31,302 bases of DNA from Azolla pinnata (taxonomy: Eukaryota > Streptophyta > Polypodiopsida > Salviniales > Salviniaceae): assembly GCA_037176905.1 (NCBI GenBank), contig JBBBWG010001537.1, forward strand, positions 1 through 31,302, read 5' to 3'. Shown here in pieces: positions 1 to 11,735 of this stretch; positions within the stretch are counted from its first letter, which is position 1; every line of letters begins with the position of its first letter. The translations under genes were made by a program, and so were the position numbers. The notes under the pieces are model-generated. The model was given only the letters and a program-made list of their open reading frames with translations. It had not been told where the DNA came from and ran no database searches.

Positions 1-1
1 G

Positions 2-115
2 CCGGCCCCCGGGCGCCCCGTGGAGCTCGCGGAGCGCCTCAACCTCTCCTGCGAGATGGCCGCGCCGCTCGCGCTCCAGCTCAAGGATCGTCACGTGGTC
101 CCGCGTGAAAACTAA
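2..115 (+). CDS. 3' end of an unidentified gene, cut by left edge
   Basis: An open frame enters from the left edge and runs 37 codons to TAA at 113-115. It is very GC-rich, with mostly C or G in third positions, unlike the AT-rich DNA that follows; this is why I read it as a terminal exon. The peptide contains PVELAERLNLSCEMAAPL followed by ALQLKDRHVV. I do not recognise the family and there is too little to assign one. No acceptor site is visible, so the exon starts outside the window. A G-box-like CACGTG lies inside the frame and is probably incidental. Confidence 0.35.
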   Translation, partial: PAPGRPVELAERLNLSCEMAAPLALQLKDRHVVPREN

Positions 116-1594
116 GCTTCTTCCTCTTCATTAGGAAAGAGGCGTAGTAGGACGGCATACAACAATCATCATATGATAAAAGAGTCTAGAGTATTTATGA
201 GGTCGGAAGTCAAAAGGAGGTTTATGGTTTAGTCAACGGTGGAGGAGTCAATGGTAGAAAAGAGACGTTTTTGCTTCGTAGATAGAGAGAGCCCTTAGCC
301 GTGGGGTTTATTATTGAGTTAAAATTAGTAGTGGTACTATCAGAGTTAAAAAAAAAAAGCTGAGTCGGAATTGAGAGTCGGGTCCGGGTCCCGTTGTGCC
401 GCAACAGATCGTTTGTCCATCGTCCCTGTTTTGCCCTTTGGGACCGAGTTTTGTGTTTTTTTTTAAGTATCCAAATAATACAAAGAAAAACCTTTTGATC
501 CTTGCTTGTGATATATATAGACTGTATGCAGAGAGGTTCTTTGTTTGCCTGAAATCCTTGCTTCTTTTACCCATCATCTGAGATATGGTTCGCAACGACC
601 ACATCCATCGTGCATTGTTCAAATTGCTAGAGAGCTCGATGCTTCTTCAACATGCAGCGAGTTGAAATTGCTAGAGAGCTCGATGCTTCTTCAACATGCA
701 ACGAGTTGAAATTGCTAGAGAGCTTGATGTTTCTTCGACATGCAACGAGTTGAAATTGCTAGAGAGCTTGATGCTTCTTCAACATGCGGCAAGTTGAAAT
801 TGCTAGAGAGCTCGATGCTTCTTCAACATGCGGCAAGTTGAAATTGCTAGAGAGCTCGATGCTGCTTCAACATGCGGCGAGTTTGAGAGCCGTCTACCTT
901 GTTTCTCTCATGAAATCTGGAGATAAGGAACTGATTTGGCATGTGTACATACACTAGGTATCTTGGACATGTACGAATTGTCACTCTGATTTCCTTCACG
1001 TTGATCAAATAATTGACGCATGTCGAATGAGGAAACATACACATGTTGCATAATTGACGGCTAGCATTGGCAAAGAGAAGTGCATGGATAAGAATGCATA
1101 TGTGCAGTGCTTGCATATCATATTAAGCCTAGAATTTGCCCCTTACACAGTAATACACCTTCCAAATCATAGGTTGCACCAGCCACGGAGTGGCGAGGCT
1201 TGATCATGCAACTTCATCCATTAACTTGCAAGGGGTCATTCACACTTCCGACATTAAGTGTTCCAACAAACTTCCACAGATTCTGCGTACAATATAGCAT
1301 CACTTCAACAATTCTTCAAACTAATTTGGTCGATAGATTATATTGTTCACCAATGGCAACATTGATTTAGAATAGAATAAACAGAAGTTATAATCCAATT
1401 TGTTTCCACAAGAATCTTCTGAGGGTGTTGGGTCACTAAAAAACACAAATTCCAACATACAAATGCACAGATTGTTGACGCAATAAATAGTGCATCCCTT
1501 ATTAACGCTAAAAACTGCAAAAATGAGATCATTATTACAGGAGCAGCTCTTTACCAATCAACATCAGACTCTTAAATTTTTCAACAGGTTACCA
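116..1594. other. Non-coding stretch between left-edge gene and SEC12-like gene
   Basis: AT-rich DNA holding the presumed 3' UTRs of two converging genes. The left gene ends at 115 on plus and the SEC12-like gene ends at 1595 on minus. Apart from the 44-bp minisatellite listed separately, I see only short chance ORFs with no domain and no codon bias. No polyadenylation site could be fixed with confidence. Confidence 0.5.
623..886. repeat. 44-bp minisatellite, six copies
   Basis: Six head-to-tail copies begin at 623, 667, 711, 755, 799 and 843. Each starts ATTGCTAGAGAGC, has CTTCTTCAACATGC in the middle and ends GAGTTGAA or a close variant. The copies differ at a few positions (CAGCGAG, CAACGAG, CGGCAAG). 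The period of 44 is not a multiple of three, and stops occur in the repeat, so it is not coding. The array lies between two converging genes. Confidence 0.95.
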
Positions 1595-4500
1595 TTACAC
1601 GTCTTTATCAGTTGTAGAATTCGACTGTGATATCATAGTTCTAAGGATTTCTTTTTGTCCATCCCACAACATGTCTTTTGCAATGTAGAGCACAAAAAGA
1701 ATGACGGCAAATATGAAGATGAGCATAGGAATTCGTCCAGCTGCTCAAAAAAAAAGCAGCTCTTCATTCCTCCATTTGCAATTATGTAAACATTAAAACC
1801 AACAAGCACGCTCTCTCTCTCTCTCTCTTTGTGGGCTACTCGAGACAGTTCATCAGAACCATGGAAGTGAAATAAGAGTGGTCCGTCAATATTCTAATTG
1901 GACAAGTTCAAACAAGTTTAAACAAGGTGCATTCAGAGGACACGAGGACACTGACCAGGTGAAGTCTATGTGTTAAAGCGTGCCCCACAAAATTATCAGG
2001 ATTTTGATGGCTCTCTTCTTAATAGTCATAGCACTTCTGGCCACGTCATTGCTACCCGTTACTTGACTTAGAGAAATCGTCTAGATAATTAGTATTTGTA
2101 AACGGGACATGGTAAACTTTCCCAAGCTCCTACATCCACTTACTACCTGTCTTCTAGTTCTACTTGGATGCACAGTCATCTCTCAAAGTCATCAAGCAGC
2201 ATTTCAAGCAGCTAGAGACTTAGAAGTGTATGGACCAATTCAATGCGGGAGTGTTATGAAGATGGGTTTTCAATTGAGACCTTTTTTTCTACATCACTCA
2301 TGATGAATGTCACTGACTCAGAGATAGCAAAGTTATCAAGTGAACTTGCAGCAAGCTAGAAGCTAGATGCATATGGACCAACCCTAAGCAGCTGTGCTAT
2401 GAAGATAGTTGTTCTATCAAGTCCAAATCACTTAAGATGGACATGCCACAAACTTCAGTACTTGGATTTCTGTAGTTTCTAAACTACTCGAAACACATAA
2501 GGCATCTCTTTCATAGAAAATAACCATACGAAAATATTTAGTTTTTAAACAGATGCTAGCTTTTATATGTAGCAGTACCATCCTTACCTCTTGATACTAA
2601 CTGTATTTATATATTTGTGTTTGCATATAATTTCGAAGCACATATGCCACTAATTACCTTCACGTTTAACTTCTTGAATGGTTGTAACTCTCGCACTTGA
2701 ATCTGCTGATACAGAAAGCAAGGCCCTACAGCACAGCAAACAACCTCTTCACATCAAACAAACTGTGAAACTACCACATACATCGCGAGGACAAGTCACA
2801 AAATAAATTCAGAAATCAACTAAGAATCTTTATCTAACCTGCAATCTCGAGAAAACTCCATCGATGTTACAAAAATCATATGAGCGCCTTTAACTTTCTG
2901 GTGAACCACCATTTTGTCTACAGAGATTATGGACACATCACCCTCTGAGCTACCACTAAAGGGAAAAAGAAAAAAGTGGTGAGGACAACAACAGCCGTCC
3001 AATGACACATGGTCACAACAAACAGATTTTACGCTACTCTCTAATTTAGCAGTACACAGCTTGGCTTATTGTTTGTAGAGCAATCAACACTAACATGGCA
3101 AGATATTTTCCGTCATATGACATAGTAAATGCTGATATAGGGCTCTCTTGAAATTTTTTAATTCCAACTTTCCTCCAGGTATTTGTGTTCCATACGGCAA
3201 TGTAGCCTTTATCACCTGGTTTATCAAAAAAACAAGTTACTTCTACTAAATACAAACAGAAATAAATAATACATAAAGGGGGAAGGAAGCATACAGCAAG
3301 AATGTGAATGACAGCCAAACAAGTTTTACCGCATAACATCATCGTTCAAGAGACATGTTATTCCAGATATAAAGCATGAATGATGCCATGGTCTAACAAT
3401 GTGGTCATATGGATCATTTCACATGACTTTCGAACAGCAATTGTTGCATCAAGAAAATGAAATGATAGACCAGAAAAGAAGAAAAACATATGGAGATCAT
3501 GCCTATCATCTACTCGAGAGTACAATGCCTCTTTAAACAGGTGCAACTCTCCTGCGAACATAATCTCTGCCATCATCATAGCCTCGGCGTCTAAAATCTG
3601 CCTCAGCATCCTTCTACTCATTGTCCCCGTGATGATTGGGATGCAAACAAGATTTAGTCACCATCTCTTTTACAACATACCAGTTTACTGTTGATTTTTA
3701 TTGCAGTCATCACATAAAGAAATGAACCAAAGAAGAGAAACGAGGACTGTAAGTATATAGAACCTATAAGTGCTATCTTTATTGCTTTGATTATGATTCT
3801 AAAGCCAAACTTAGCACACAGAATAATTCGTGAAAGTGATGATTTTAGCATTCAGAAGGTGGAGAACCTGTCAACCTATACACATTAGGCAGGCGTTTCT
3901 TTTCGTTAATGTATATTCTTCTAAGGTTGAGATGCATGAAAATAATGAATCAAACCTCAGAATTTTATAGTTTTGCAGACACAAGAATTCAGTAAAGGTC
4001 AAAAGTGGGAAAACTGGCAAATCTAAACACATTAGAAGTCAATTTCCACTTATTTAAATGTTTTACTTGACATTGATACGAATTTAATAGCTGAAAATCA
4101 CTCGAGTTAAGCAACCTCAGAATTTCCGAAAGAGATAAATCGATGCGCTATACCTTCCTTTAGAGTGACAAATAGAAGTGGATTTGTGCCATCTCTAGAA
4201 AATCGGCAAAATCCCAGGTCTCCTCCCTGGCAATCAAGGTTCAACAAGTTCAACAAAGGAGTTTACTGACTCATGATGCTAATCTTCTCAAATTCATCAT
4301 CTGTTGCCTGATCTAGTGATAAGGAAGCAACTGTTGCCAGTGTTGACAGGTCCCAAATCCTGCATGGCCCAGATCCTCCAGTTGAAGCTAAAAATGCTGC
4401 ATCCAAACTGTTTTATAAATAGTTACAATCTTTTCATCAGCCTTATATATATAAGAAGCACAAACCTCTAGAAATGAATTGACCTGAAATCTATATCTCG

Positions 4501-6758
4501 AATACTTCTGTGGGCCTCAGGTTGATCAAGTATTAGCCTCAAATTTGGCCACTCAAATACTCGCAAATGTCCATCCTAAGCCATGATCTCTTTCAAATTT
4601 TAAAAACAGAAGACCATAGTATGTTAAATAAATCTCAAGAAGAGGAGAGTGAACTCACGTCACCACCAGCCGCAAACCGAGTTCCATCAGCGCTGAACAC
4701 CAAAGACCTCTGCTGGCCAACTTCTTGCAGTTGTGTCAAGGTTTTAGTTGCAGGCTCAAGTCTCATACCTCCGTTTCCCGCTTCTTTCACCATTTCAAAG
4801 AGTCTGTCATGAAAAACCACATAAGCCTACCAATTGCTACATAATAACAGCTCGTAGTTACTAGAAGTCTTTGGAACCTGCAGCTTCGAGTGAATGAGCA
4901 TGCTATCCCATGTCCTGTTGGATGGACTGCCATTCGATAGGGTGGATCATCATCAGTCGAGAGTTCGTGAACCTGACAAGTAGCTTTCAAGCATCAACTC
5001 TATGTATGCAAATAAGACCAAAAGATTTGACTTAGACTGGGGCAAAATTGGAAGTTTGGAGGTATGAAATTCACTAGGCCAGATCAAAGATAAGAGAAGT
5101 GAAATTACTGTCATGATTGTTTAACAATTCCAGTTTCTGAAATTCGAAATATATTAACTACACATTCTCTTATAAAAAATTCAGTATTAAATCGACATCT
5201 CATAGAGTAAAACATGTGCGAAATTGCAATCAATAACAGCAACACAAATTAGAGTAACATACCTAGTTAGGAAACCAAATGGTAGAGAAATACATTTCAA
5301 TAGGCTCACATAAAGTGATGAAAAAGGATTGGATGCTTAAAAAGCCCACTATGAGAACAAAATAGTCCATCCAGAATATCATTTCCAATTCAAACAACAG
5401 AAAATTACACCCAGCAAGATGGAGTCGAATCTGATGTGAAGACTATAATGAATAAGAATCTTCTCCCCTAGGTCCTCTCCTTCTGGTAGGGGGAGTTATA
5501 AGTATGAATCACAAAGATCAAGACATGCTATACAACAGAAATGTATGCTTCTCTCACTAAAATTAAATAAAAAAGTGAATTTCTTGAAGTTTTCTATAAC
5601 TGCTCGGAGTTGATTCATTATGGCAACACAACGCCCTCAAGAATAAGTAACTGAAACAAAAATCTACAGCTTTTCTCAAACAAAATGCATTCATAATATT
5701 TTTGTCAAGAATTGGAACATTTCATTTTAAGATTGTCAGTAGAACCATAAATTTCTACAAACTTCCTATAAAGATTGGCATTGCCCTATAATTTGATGTT
5801 CCTTCTGGAAGAATAGTAAGAATTTTCGGAAATTGCAGAGAGAAAAATAATAAAATTTTAAGTGCAACGGTGAAAAATCTTTTGTCATAGCTTTCTATAC
5901 TTTATTCAGTTCATAAAGGAAATGTAGGACAAAAAACTCGAGAAAAGAGAAGCATAACATTTATGGAGAGAGACTTGGAACTGTGATTAAAATTACATGC
6001 ATTTCAACCGAAGCTCTATTAACTTTCAGCCATGCTTATATTTTGTTATCATTACACAGAGAAAACGGAAGAAATAACGTTCAAACAGTAAATATACTTG
6101 CAAATTTGTTATCTTTCACAGAAATTATCTTGCTAAACACCTAAAAATTCGTTGTAAGTTTTCATCATTTGATGATCTGCTGGAATGGCATCTGTTCTAT
6201 TATCAGACCTCTGCATTTCTACCTAACGTGTATGAACACTCTCAGCATTGCCCCAAATAAAAAAAACAAGTCAGCTCCCGACTCTGGAATCGGGTATCTT
6301 ACATACATTTCTTCAAAAATTCTACAAGACATGTTATTTTCTCATAATTCACTGTTACTTCACACAGGGGAAGTCAAACAAGCGAAGAAATGCAGATAAT
6401 TTGCACTAGATTTTCTACTGATCTATACATACGAGATGTGGAGGATTGCTCTAAAATTGTGCAAACGAACAAAAAAGTATCAACGAAGAGGAGAACATAC
6501 AGCTTCGGAGAGGGTGTCGGTGCTATGATCGAATCGGGCCAGAACAAGGCTATTGTTGATGCCGGTCTCGCCGGCACCTCCTCCTCCGCCCAGTATGACA
6601 TAGCTTGTGTCGGAGACGGCGCCATTGGGCCTGCCTTCTTGCGCCTCCTCTCCTTTCTCCTCCTTCTGCGTAGTAGACGGGGTGGAAGTAGCCCAGGAGG
6701 AGCAGAAGAGGGGCAAATCGTACCTTCTGGCGCAGGTGAGAGGCTGGCGAGACGCCAT
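1595..6758 (-). CDS. SEC12-like WD40 membrane protein (COPII/SAR1 GEF family)
   Basis: Exons in transcript order: 6501-6758, 4878-4972, 4659-4803, 4484-4575, about 4271-4407, 4154 to about 4222, 3095-3215, 2839-2955, 2658-2725, 1595-1740. They give about 415 aa, normal for the family. SEC12 proteins are ER-membrane beta-propellers that activate SAR1 GTPase to start COPII coats; the plant relative PHF1 helps phosphate transporters leave the ER. Exon 1 carries YVILGGGGGAGETGINN, which resembles the glycine-rich potassium-binding loop of SEC12. Then come PYRMAVHP, WD-type blades (RVFEWPNL, PCRIWDLS, GFCRFSRDG, YIAVWNTNTW, GDVSIISVD, LLSVSADSSARVT) and one C-terminal transmembrane helix near residues 371-392 (IPMLIFIFAVILFVLYIA), leaving a short lumenal tail. 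The loop and the SADSSARVT blade favour a SEC12/STL2P-like protein over PHF1, but this is not settled. Intron 1 is 1.5 kb. The junction between exons 5 and 6 is irregular (see findings). The start is the Met of the conserved exon-1 frame. Confidence 0.88.
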
Positions 6759-8825
6759 ATGAGGGCGAGATCTGTCGTGGAAAGGCGGCCGGATCTGTCT
6801 GCTTCGGATCCGCAGATCGCTGCAGCTGCTTTGCTGTTTGGCGAAATTACAAACGTATGCCTCTGGTTATGGAAAATGATTTTGATGACTTGCAAGAAAC
6901 ATATGATGTAAGAATTAATTTGCCAGAAGAAGAAGAAGAAGAAGGCGATTGATTCGTAGAGAATCAGCTTCTTCTTGCCACACTCGTCTCTCCGAGATGT
7001 CGATTCGAGCACACGATCTGATCGAAACTGGAATCGAAGTTCGTGCCGTAACAGATCGCTCGGATTCCCAATTCTTGGCTTATGAAGCAAAGCCCTGATC
7101 AGAGTAATCAATCGAGTGCAATTGTCGAACTTCCGCTGCTGTGCATAACTGCATTTCATAGCTTGCTTTCCGGTTGCTTCGTGGAGATGTCCTCGGCAAG
7201 CTTTATCTATGGGAAATCTATTCTTACACGATACATGGAGCTCCAGGTCTTCGATTATGAGGTCAAATGTAATTTGGAGAGCGGTTAGCTTCACCGTATA
7301 GGTGTAAGGATCTCATCGAAACCGTTTCCACGATGCTGCTCGAAACCTTCTGCGACAAGCCGTGGCATTGTATCGCTCTGCTATTGGGGCGTCAAATGCT
7401 AGTTTTCTTTCTGTCACTGCCCGTTTGCATGAAAGCGCTTGACAATTGATGGGCAAAGGAATAAGATCCTCCCATCTTGATAGAGAATATTTCTGCCTCC
7501 GCGGCAAGCTGTAGAGTTATATGGGTCCAAACACAGAAAGCGACGTTCGTTAGGTCTCCTCTAGTCTCTTGAAGGATAACTTGTAAAACGACAGTGATGT
7601 TACTGCATCGGGTATCCCATAAGTCTGGCAAGTTGCACTTAGCAAGGGTGTTCACCAATCTAATCTTCAACTATCATTCATTGGTTGGGTTACATAGCAA
7701 AAACCTTACGAGCATCACTTGTATTGGAGTTGCTTGGAGTTATTCTCTTTTTAATGGGAGAAAAACAACGACTATAAATTTAACCTTGCAGATAAACCAG
7801 TGACTACCATTGCGCATCTGATTCCGACGTTTCAAATCACTTCATGCATGAAACAATTTACACCGTCGTAGAGCAAACTATTCGATCAAGAAGTGTGAGC
7901 TCTCTCGTTGACAAAGTTGTTGTCTCGATCGTGCTAATAACATCTCATTCGATAGTAACTCAACCCCATACGTCTAAATGGGGAATCCACAACACACCAT
8001 CGCAGAAAACTTTTCCATCCGATAACAAATTGAATGCTCTTTGCATCGTCGAGCCAGGTTAATTGATTGATGCACAAGCACGCTGCGGAATGCATTCGGA
8101 GCATTTTTCGGCCCTCGATCGAAAGCATATGATCCAGAACTCTGACACCGGGCTGCCTCGACACGTTTCAGATTGGTTTTGGCAATCAATGCAACAATCG
8201 TTTCAAACATATGCAATGGTGTCGGGTCAATAGTGCGAGGTTGATCGCCAGACAAAGGGGGGGCCGCAGGGATGTGTGAACACTCCAAAAAAACCCGAGT
8301 AAATGCTGAAGCTGGAAAGATCGGAAGCTTAGCCTCGGCCACAGCCAGCCAGGTGCGCACGATCGAGAGCGGTTTGCGGAAGGTTTGGGAAAATACAGGA
8401 GCGAGAATCTGCGGGCAACCACAAAGATACCCTTTCCTTCTTCCTTCGAGGCACTGATACGTCGAATCGGAACTGCTCTTCGATTCGACTGTAATCCGAT
8501 AACTCGACGAGTGAAGCAGACTGAGCTGAACTACAGCGAGATGACGCCGAGTGCGAAAGCCTTTTTTTTGGTCAAGCGGTAGCCTCATTGCGTTCACACC
8601 AAGCGGTCGACGCAAATTAGGGTATATATTGTGTATATACACCGTATCCTCGTTGTGCTTGCACACGTACGTCTACGTATATACATACGGTATACGGAGG
8701 GGCATCCGCCGGCAATTCGACAAAAACTACGAGGCGCATTTTCAGACCACAACACATGGGAATTTTGAAAAACGGATGTAAAAAAACCAAAACAAAAAAA
8801 AAGGGGGGAGAAATAAGCGAGAGCC

Positions 8826-8834
8826 TATAAATAG
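8826..8834 (+). promoter_or_regulatory. Candidate TATA box for the HD-ZIP IV gene
   Basis: TATAAATAG stands in an A/G-rich stretch about 1.1 kb upstream of the HD-ZIP IV start codon and matches the plant TATA consensus. A second candidate, TATAAAAA, lies at about 9024-9031, closer to the CT-rich leader. Which one is used, if either, cannot be told from sequence. Confidence 0.3.
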
Positions 8835-9304
8835 AAAAAAATAGGGATTTTGTAAAAAAGAAAAAAAGCGGGAAACCAAAAAAAATCCCGGGGAAAAAGG
8901 GGGGAAAACAGAAAAATAATTAATTCATTTTCCTCTCTCTTAGTTTCTCGTTTTTTCCCCCCTTTTTTATATTTTTCTTCCCGGAATTTGGCGCTCACCA
9001 ACAAAATCACGCGCAGAAAAAAATATAAAAAAAAAACAAAAATGTGGAGAGAGAAAAACCCCCCAAAACAAGAAGAACCGCCAGAAGAAGGAAGGAAGAC
9101 GGGGGGTGGTGGGGCCCACGCCGTTCAGGGCCGTTGGATTACGTAGCGAGCTGCATGGCAGATCCGACGGCGGAGATGGGGAGCGAGCAAGCGAAAAAAA
9201 AACCAGGGAAAAAAAAAAAGGAAAAGGGGGAAAAAAAAAGATACTGAGCGATGAATATGACCACTCCCTTTCTCTCTCTAAGATCTCGCGTTCTCTCACT
9301 AGAA

Positions 9305-9359
9305 TCTCTCTCTCTCTCTTTCTCTCTCTTCATTGCCTCTTATCTCGCCATTGCTCCTC

Positions 9360-9390
<31 letters not shown>

Positions 9391-9520
9391 CATCGTCTTC
9401 TTCATCGTCTTCTCCTTTTCTCTGCTCTTTCCTCCTTCAGTCTTCTTCTTCTTCTTCTTCTTCGCCATCGCCAACACAGAGAGATCTCAGAGAGAGAGAC
9501 AGAGAGAGAGAGAGTGAGAG
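9305..9520. repeat. CT/CTT/AG microsatellite cluster in the HD-ZIP IV leader
   Basis: TC dinucleotides (about 9305-9319), TTC trinucleotides (9361-9390 and 9441-9463) and AG dinucleotides (about 9488-9520) lie close together. CT/GA tracts are common in plant 5' UTRs and are targets of GAGA-binding BPC proteins (established for such motifs in general). The ORFs through this stretch are low-complexity artefacts. Confidence 0.85.
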
Positions 9521-9689
9521 AAGCGTGCGGTCTTCTGCACGTACTGTATTTTTGACTCATTTCATCTAACCCTAATCCCCCCCCGAGCCCCTCTGTGCTT
9601 CAGATCTTCTTCTTCAGCTACACCGAAACCCTAATAACCTCTAGCAGCTGCGCTTCTCTTCTCTCTCTCTCTCTCTGCTGAACTGTGTA

Positions 9690-9871
9690 ATGACCATCGA
9701 ATGAATCGACCGATCTTTGTCTGATTTAGTTTCATTGATTCTACAGCCTTTCTCTCTCTCTCTCTATCTGTCTCTCGCCGCCCTCTTGCCGCTCGCGCCT
9801 CCATATCCTAATCTCCGCGTCTCTGAAGAGCCAGCCCTTTGTCGATGAAAACGCTCGGATTCATCGCCTAA
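9690..9871 (+). other. Three short upstream ORFs before the HD-ZIP IV start
   Basis: ATG at 9690 opens a 4-codon frame to TGA at 9702-9704. ATG at 9701 opens a 7-codon frame to TGA at 9722-9724. ATG at 9845 opens an 8-codon frame to TAA at 9869-9871. If the leader is unspliced here, all three precede the main ATG at 9950 and could lower its translation. Transcript evidence is needed to know whether they are in the mRNA. Confidence 0.4.
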
Positions 9872-9949
9872 CCCTAGAGTTATCGTCTACACAGCTTCTC
9901 CGACACAGGTTTTAGGTCGAAGGCATCAAAACGCACTGCTCTTCGAGTC

Positions 9950-11703
9950 ATGAAGCTTAGTGGAGAAACGGTAGCCCTGCAAACCAATTTTGGAGTTAAT
10001 CCGGGGATCGGCGGCGGCGGCGGCTATGGCGGCAACATCAACAACATGATGGGATCCCTGATTCCGCCCAATCTCCCTTCCAGCATCTTCTCCACCTCTA
10101 ATCTGTCGCTCGGACTGGTAAAGCGCGAGAGGCCCTGATCTGATCCTCACCATTTCATCTTATGCAGATTCTTAAACGTGATCGTTTGCTTGGAATTTCG
10201 TTTCTCCGGGCTGGGGTTTGCCTCGGAGCACAGCCTAAGCTCGGCGAAGAACAGAGATACTCGGTGAACGTGATCAACAACAGCAACGTGAGCGCTCCCG
10301 CAACTACTACTAGCAGCAACGCTCTTCTCCAGAGCCCATCCCTGGCACAGACCATGATGGAGAATCAAGCCAAGCTGATGATGAAGGAGTCGCTGTCGCT
10401 GGAGGAGACCGAGAGCAAGTCCAGCAGCGAGAACATGGAGGCAGGTTCGGGAGGCGAGGATCAGCAGGAGCTGGTGGAGGAGAACATGGCGGAGCGGCCG
10501 GCGAAGAAGAGATACCATCGCCACACGCTCCATCAGATCGCGGAAATGGAACGGTATGATTCACGTGTCGATGCGGAACAAAGCATCATCAATCTAAAAC
10601 CCCCCGAGAATCCTGTTTGGGCGGGAGAATATTCACCCCTTAGAGATTCTCCGTCTCGGCCACCGTAGGGGGAACGGGAAGAATCTGTATTGCTGCAGAG
10701 AATCTGGGGATTGATGTATAGTCTGTGGGGGCGGGCGTGAATTTTGTTGCTTGCAGTGTGTTCAAAGAATGCCCGCATCCGGACGAGAAGCAACGGCAAG
10801 AGTTGAGCCGGGAGCTGAAGCTGTCGGCGAGGCAGATCAAGTTCTGGTTCCAGAACAAGCGAACACAGATGAAGGTGAACGCAACACATACATACGTATA
10901 CGCAACACAAGCGAGAGCTGCAGCGTAGACATACGTAGACATACGCGTATATATGCACGTAGGCGGATCCGTTCGTTGCATGAGTGTCTGATTTGTTTTC
11001 GGCAGGCCCAGCACGAGCGGCAAGACAACAACTCGCTGCGCTCCGAGAACGAGCGGCTCAAGGCCGAGAACTTCGCGCTGCGCGACGCCGTGCGGCACGT
11101 GTCGTGCCCGAGCTGCGGCGGCCCCGCCAGCCTCGCGGAGATGTCCATGGAAGAGCAGCAGCTGCGCATCGAGAACGTCCGGCTCCGCGAAGAGGTGAAG
11201 AATTTTAGGGTTCCCGTTCAAAACCCTAACCCTAAAACCCACACTAGTTAGGGTTTCCAAAAAAAACCCCCTACATGTTATCCTCCCCCTCCCCCCATTC
11301 TCACGATTGAACTAGGCTTTCTATCCGTCTCTAGCACCTCTTTTTGTTCTGTCTGCCTTCGTCCGGTTGGATGGTGTTTCTTCGCTGGGATTGGGGATTG
11401 CATCAATGCTATATAGTCAGTGAAGAAAACAGCCGGATAATGTCGCAGCTAAAAGCAAGAGATGGCGTTTGTTCAGATCGAGAGAATCACTGCAATGGCC
11501 GCCAAATACATCGGGAGGCATGTACCCACGCCCGGGAACGGAATGAACAGCAGCGGCACAGCTCCCCCATCATCATCGACAACAATAGCAGCTGCTGCGA
11601 CAACCGCCAGCCACCAGCCGTCGATGAACGATGATGCCGATGAGCAGCTGCTTGTATCCCCCAGCCATACCAACACTTCATCCATCATCAACAACAACAT
11701 CAA

Positions 11704-11735
<32 letters not shown>

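Larger units (their letters stand above)
6759..9949. other. Divergent intergenic and promoter region, with HD-ZIP leader
   Basis: About 3.2 kb separates the start codons of the divergent SEC12-like and HD-ZIP IV genes. The SEC12-like 5' UTR and promoter probably occupy roughly 6759-7600. From about 8770 the plus strand becomes purine-rich with long A and G runs to about 9240. It then turns pyrimidine-rich with CT and CTT repeats to about 9480, followed by AG repeats and a leader-like sequence with several AACCCTAAT-type motifs. A 230-codon minus ORF (7974-8666) has no recognisable domain and is not called. Confidence 0.6.

Noticed and set aside
2109..2303. 64-codon plus ORF with a signal-peptide-like start
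   Set aside because: It lies within an intron of the SEC12-like gene, on the other strand, is short, and has no matching gene structure.
6374..7294. 306-codon minus ORF over SEC12-like exon 1
   Set aside because: It is in a different frame from the conserved exon-1 reading and contains a Phe run from a TTC microsatellite.
8967..9555. Several ORFs rich in Ser, Phe, Leu or Lys
   Set aside because: All are translations of A, G, CT and CTT tracts in the HD-ZIP IV promoter and leader.
10168..10233. Alternative start of HD-ZIP IV exon 2 at the ATGCAG acceptor
   Set aside because: It is in phase but would leave an intron of only about 50 bases; the acceptor at 10232-10233 gives a normal 116-base intron.
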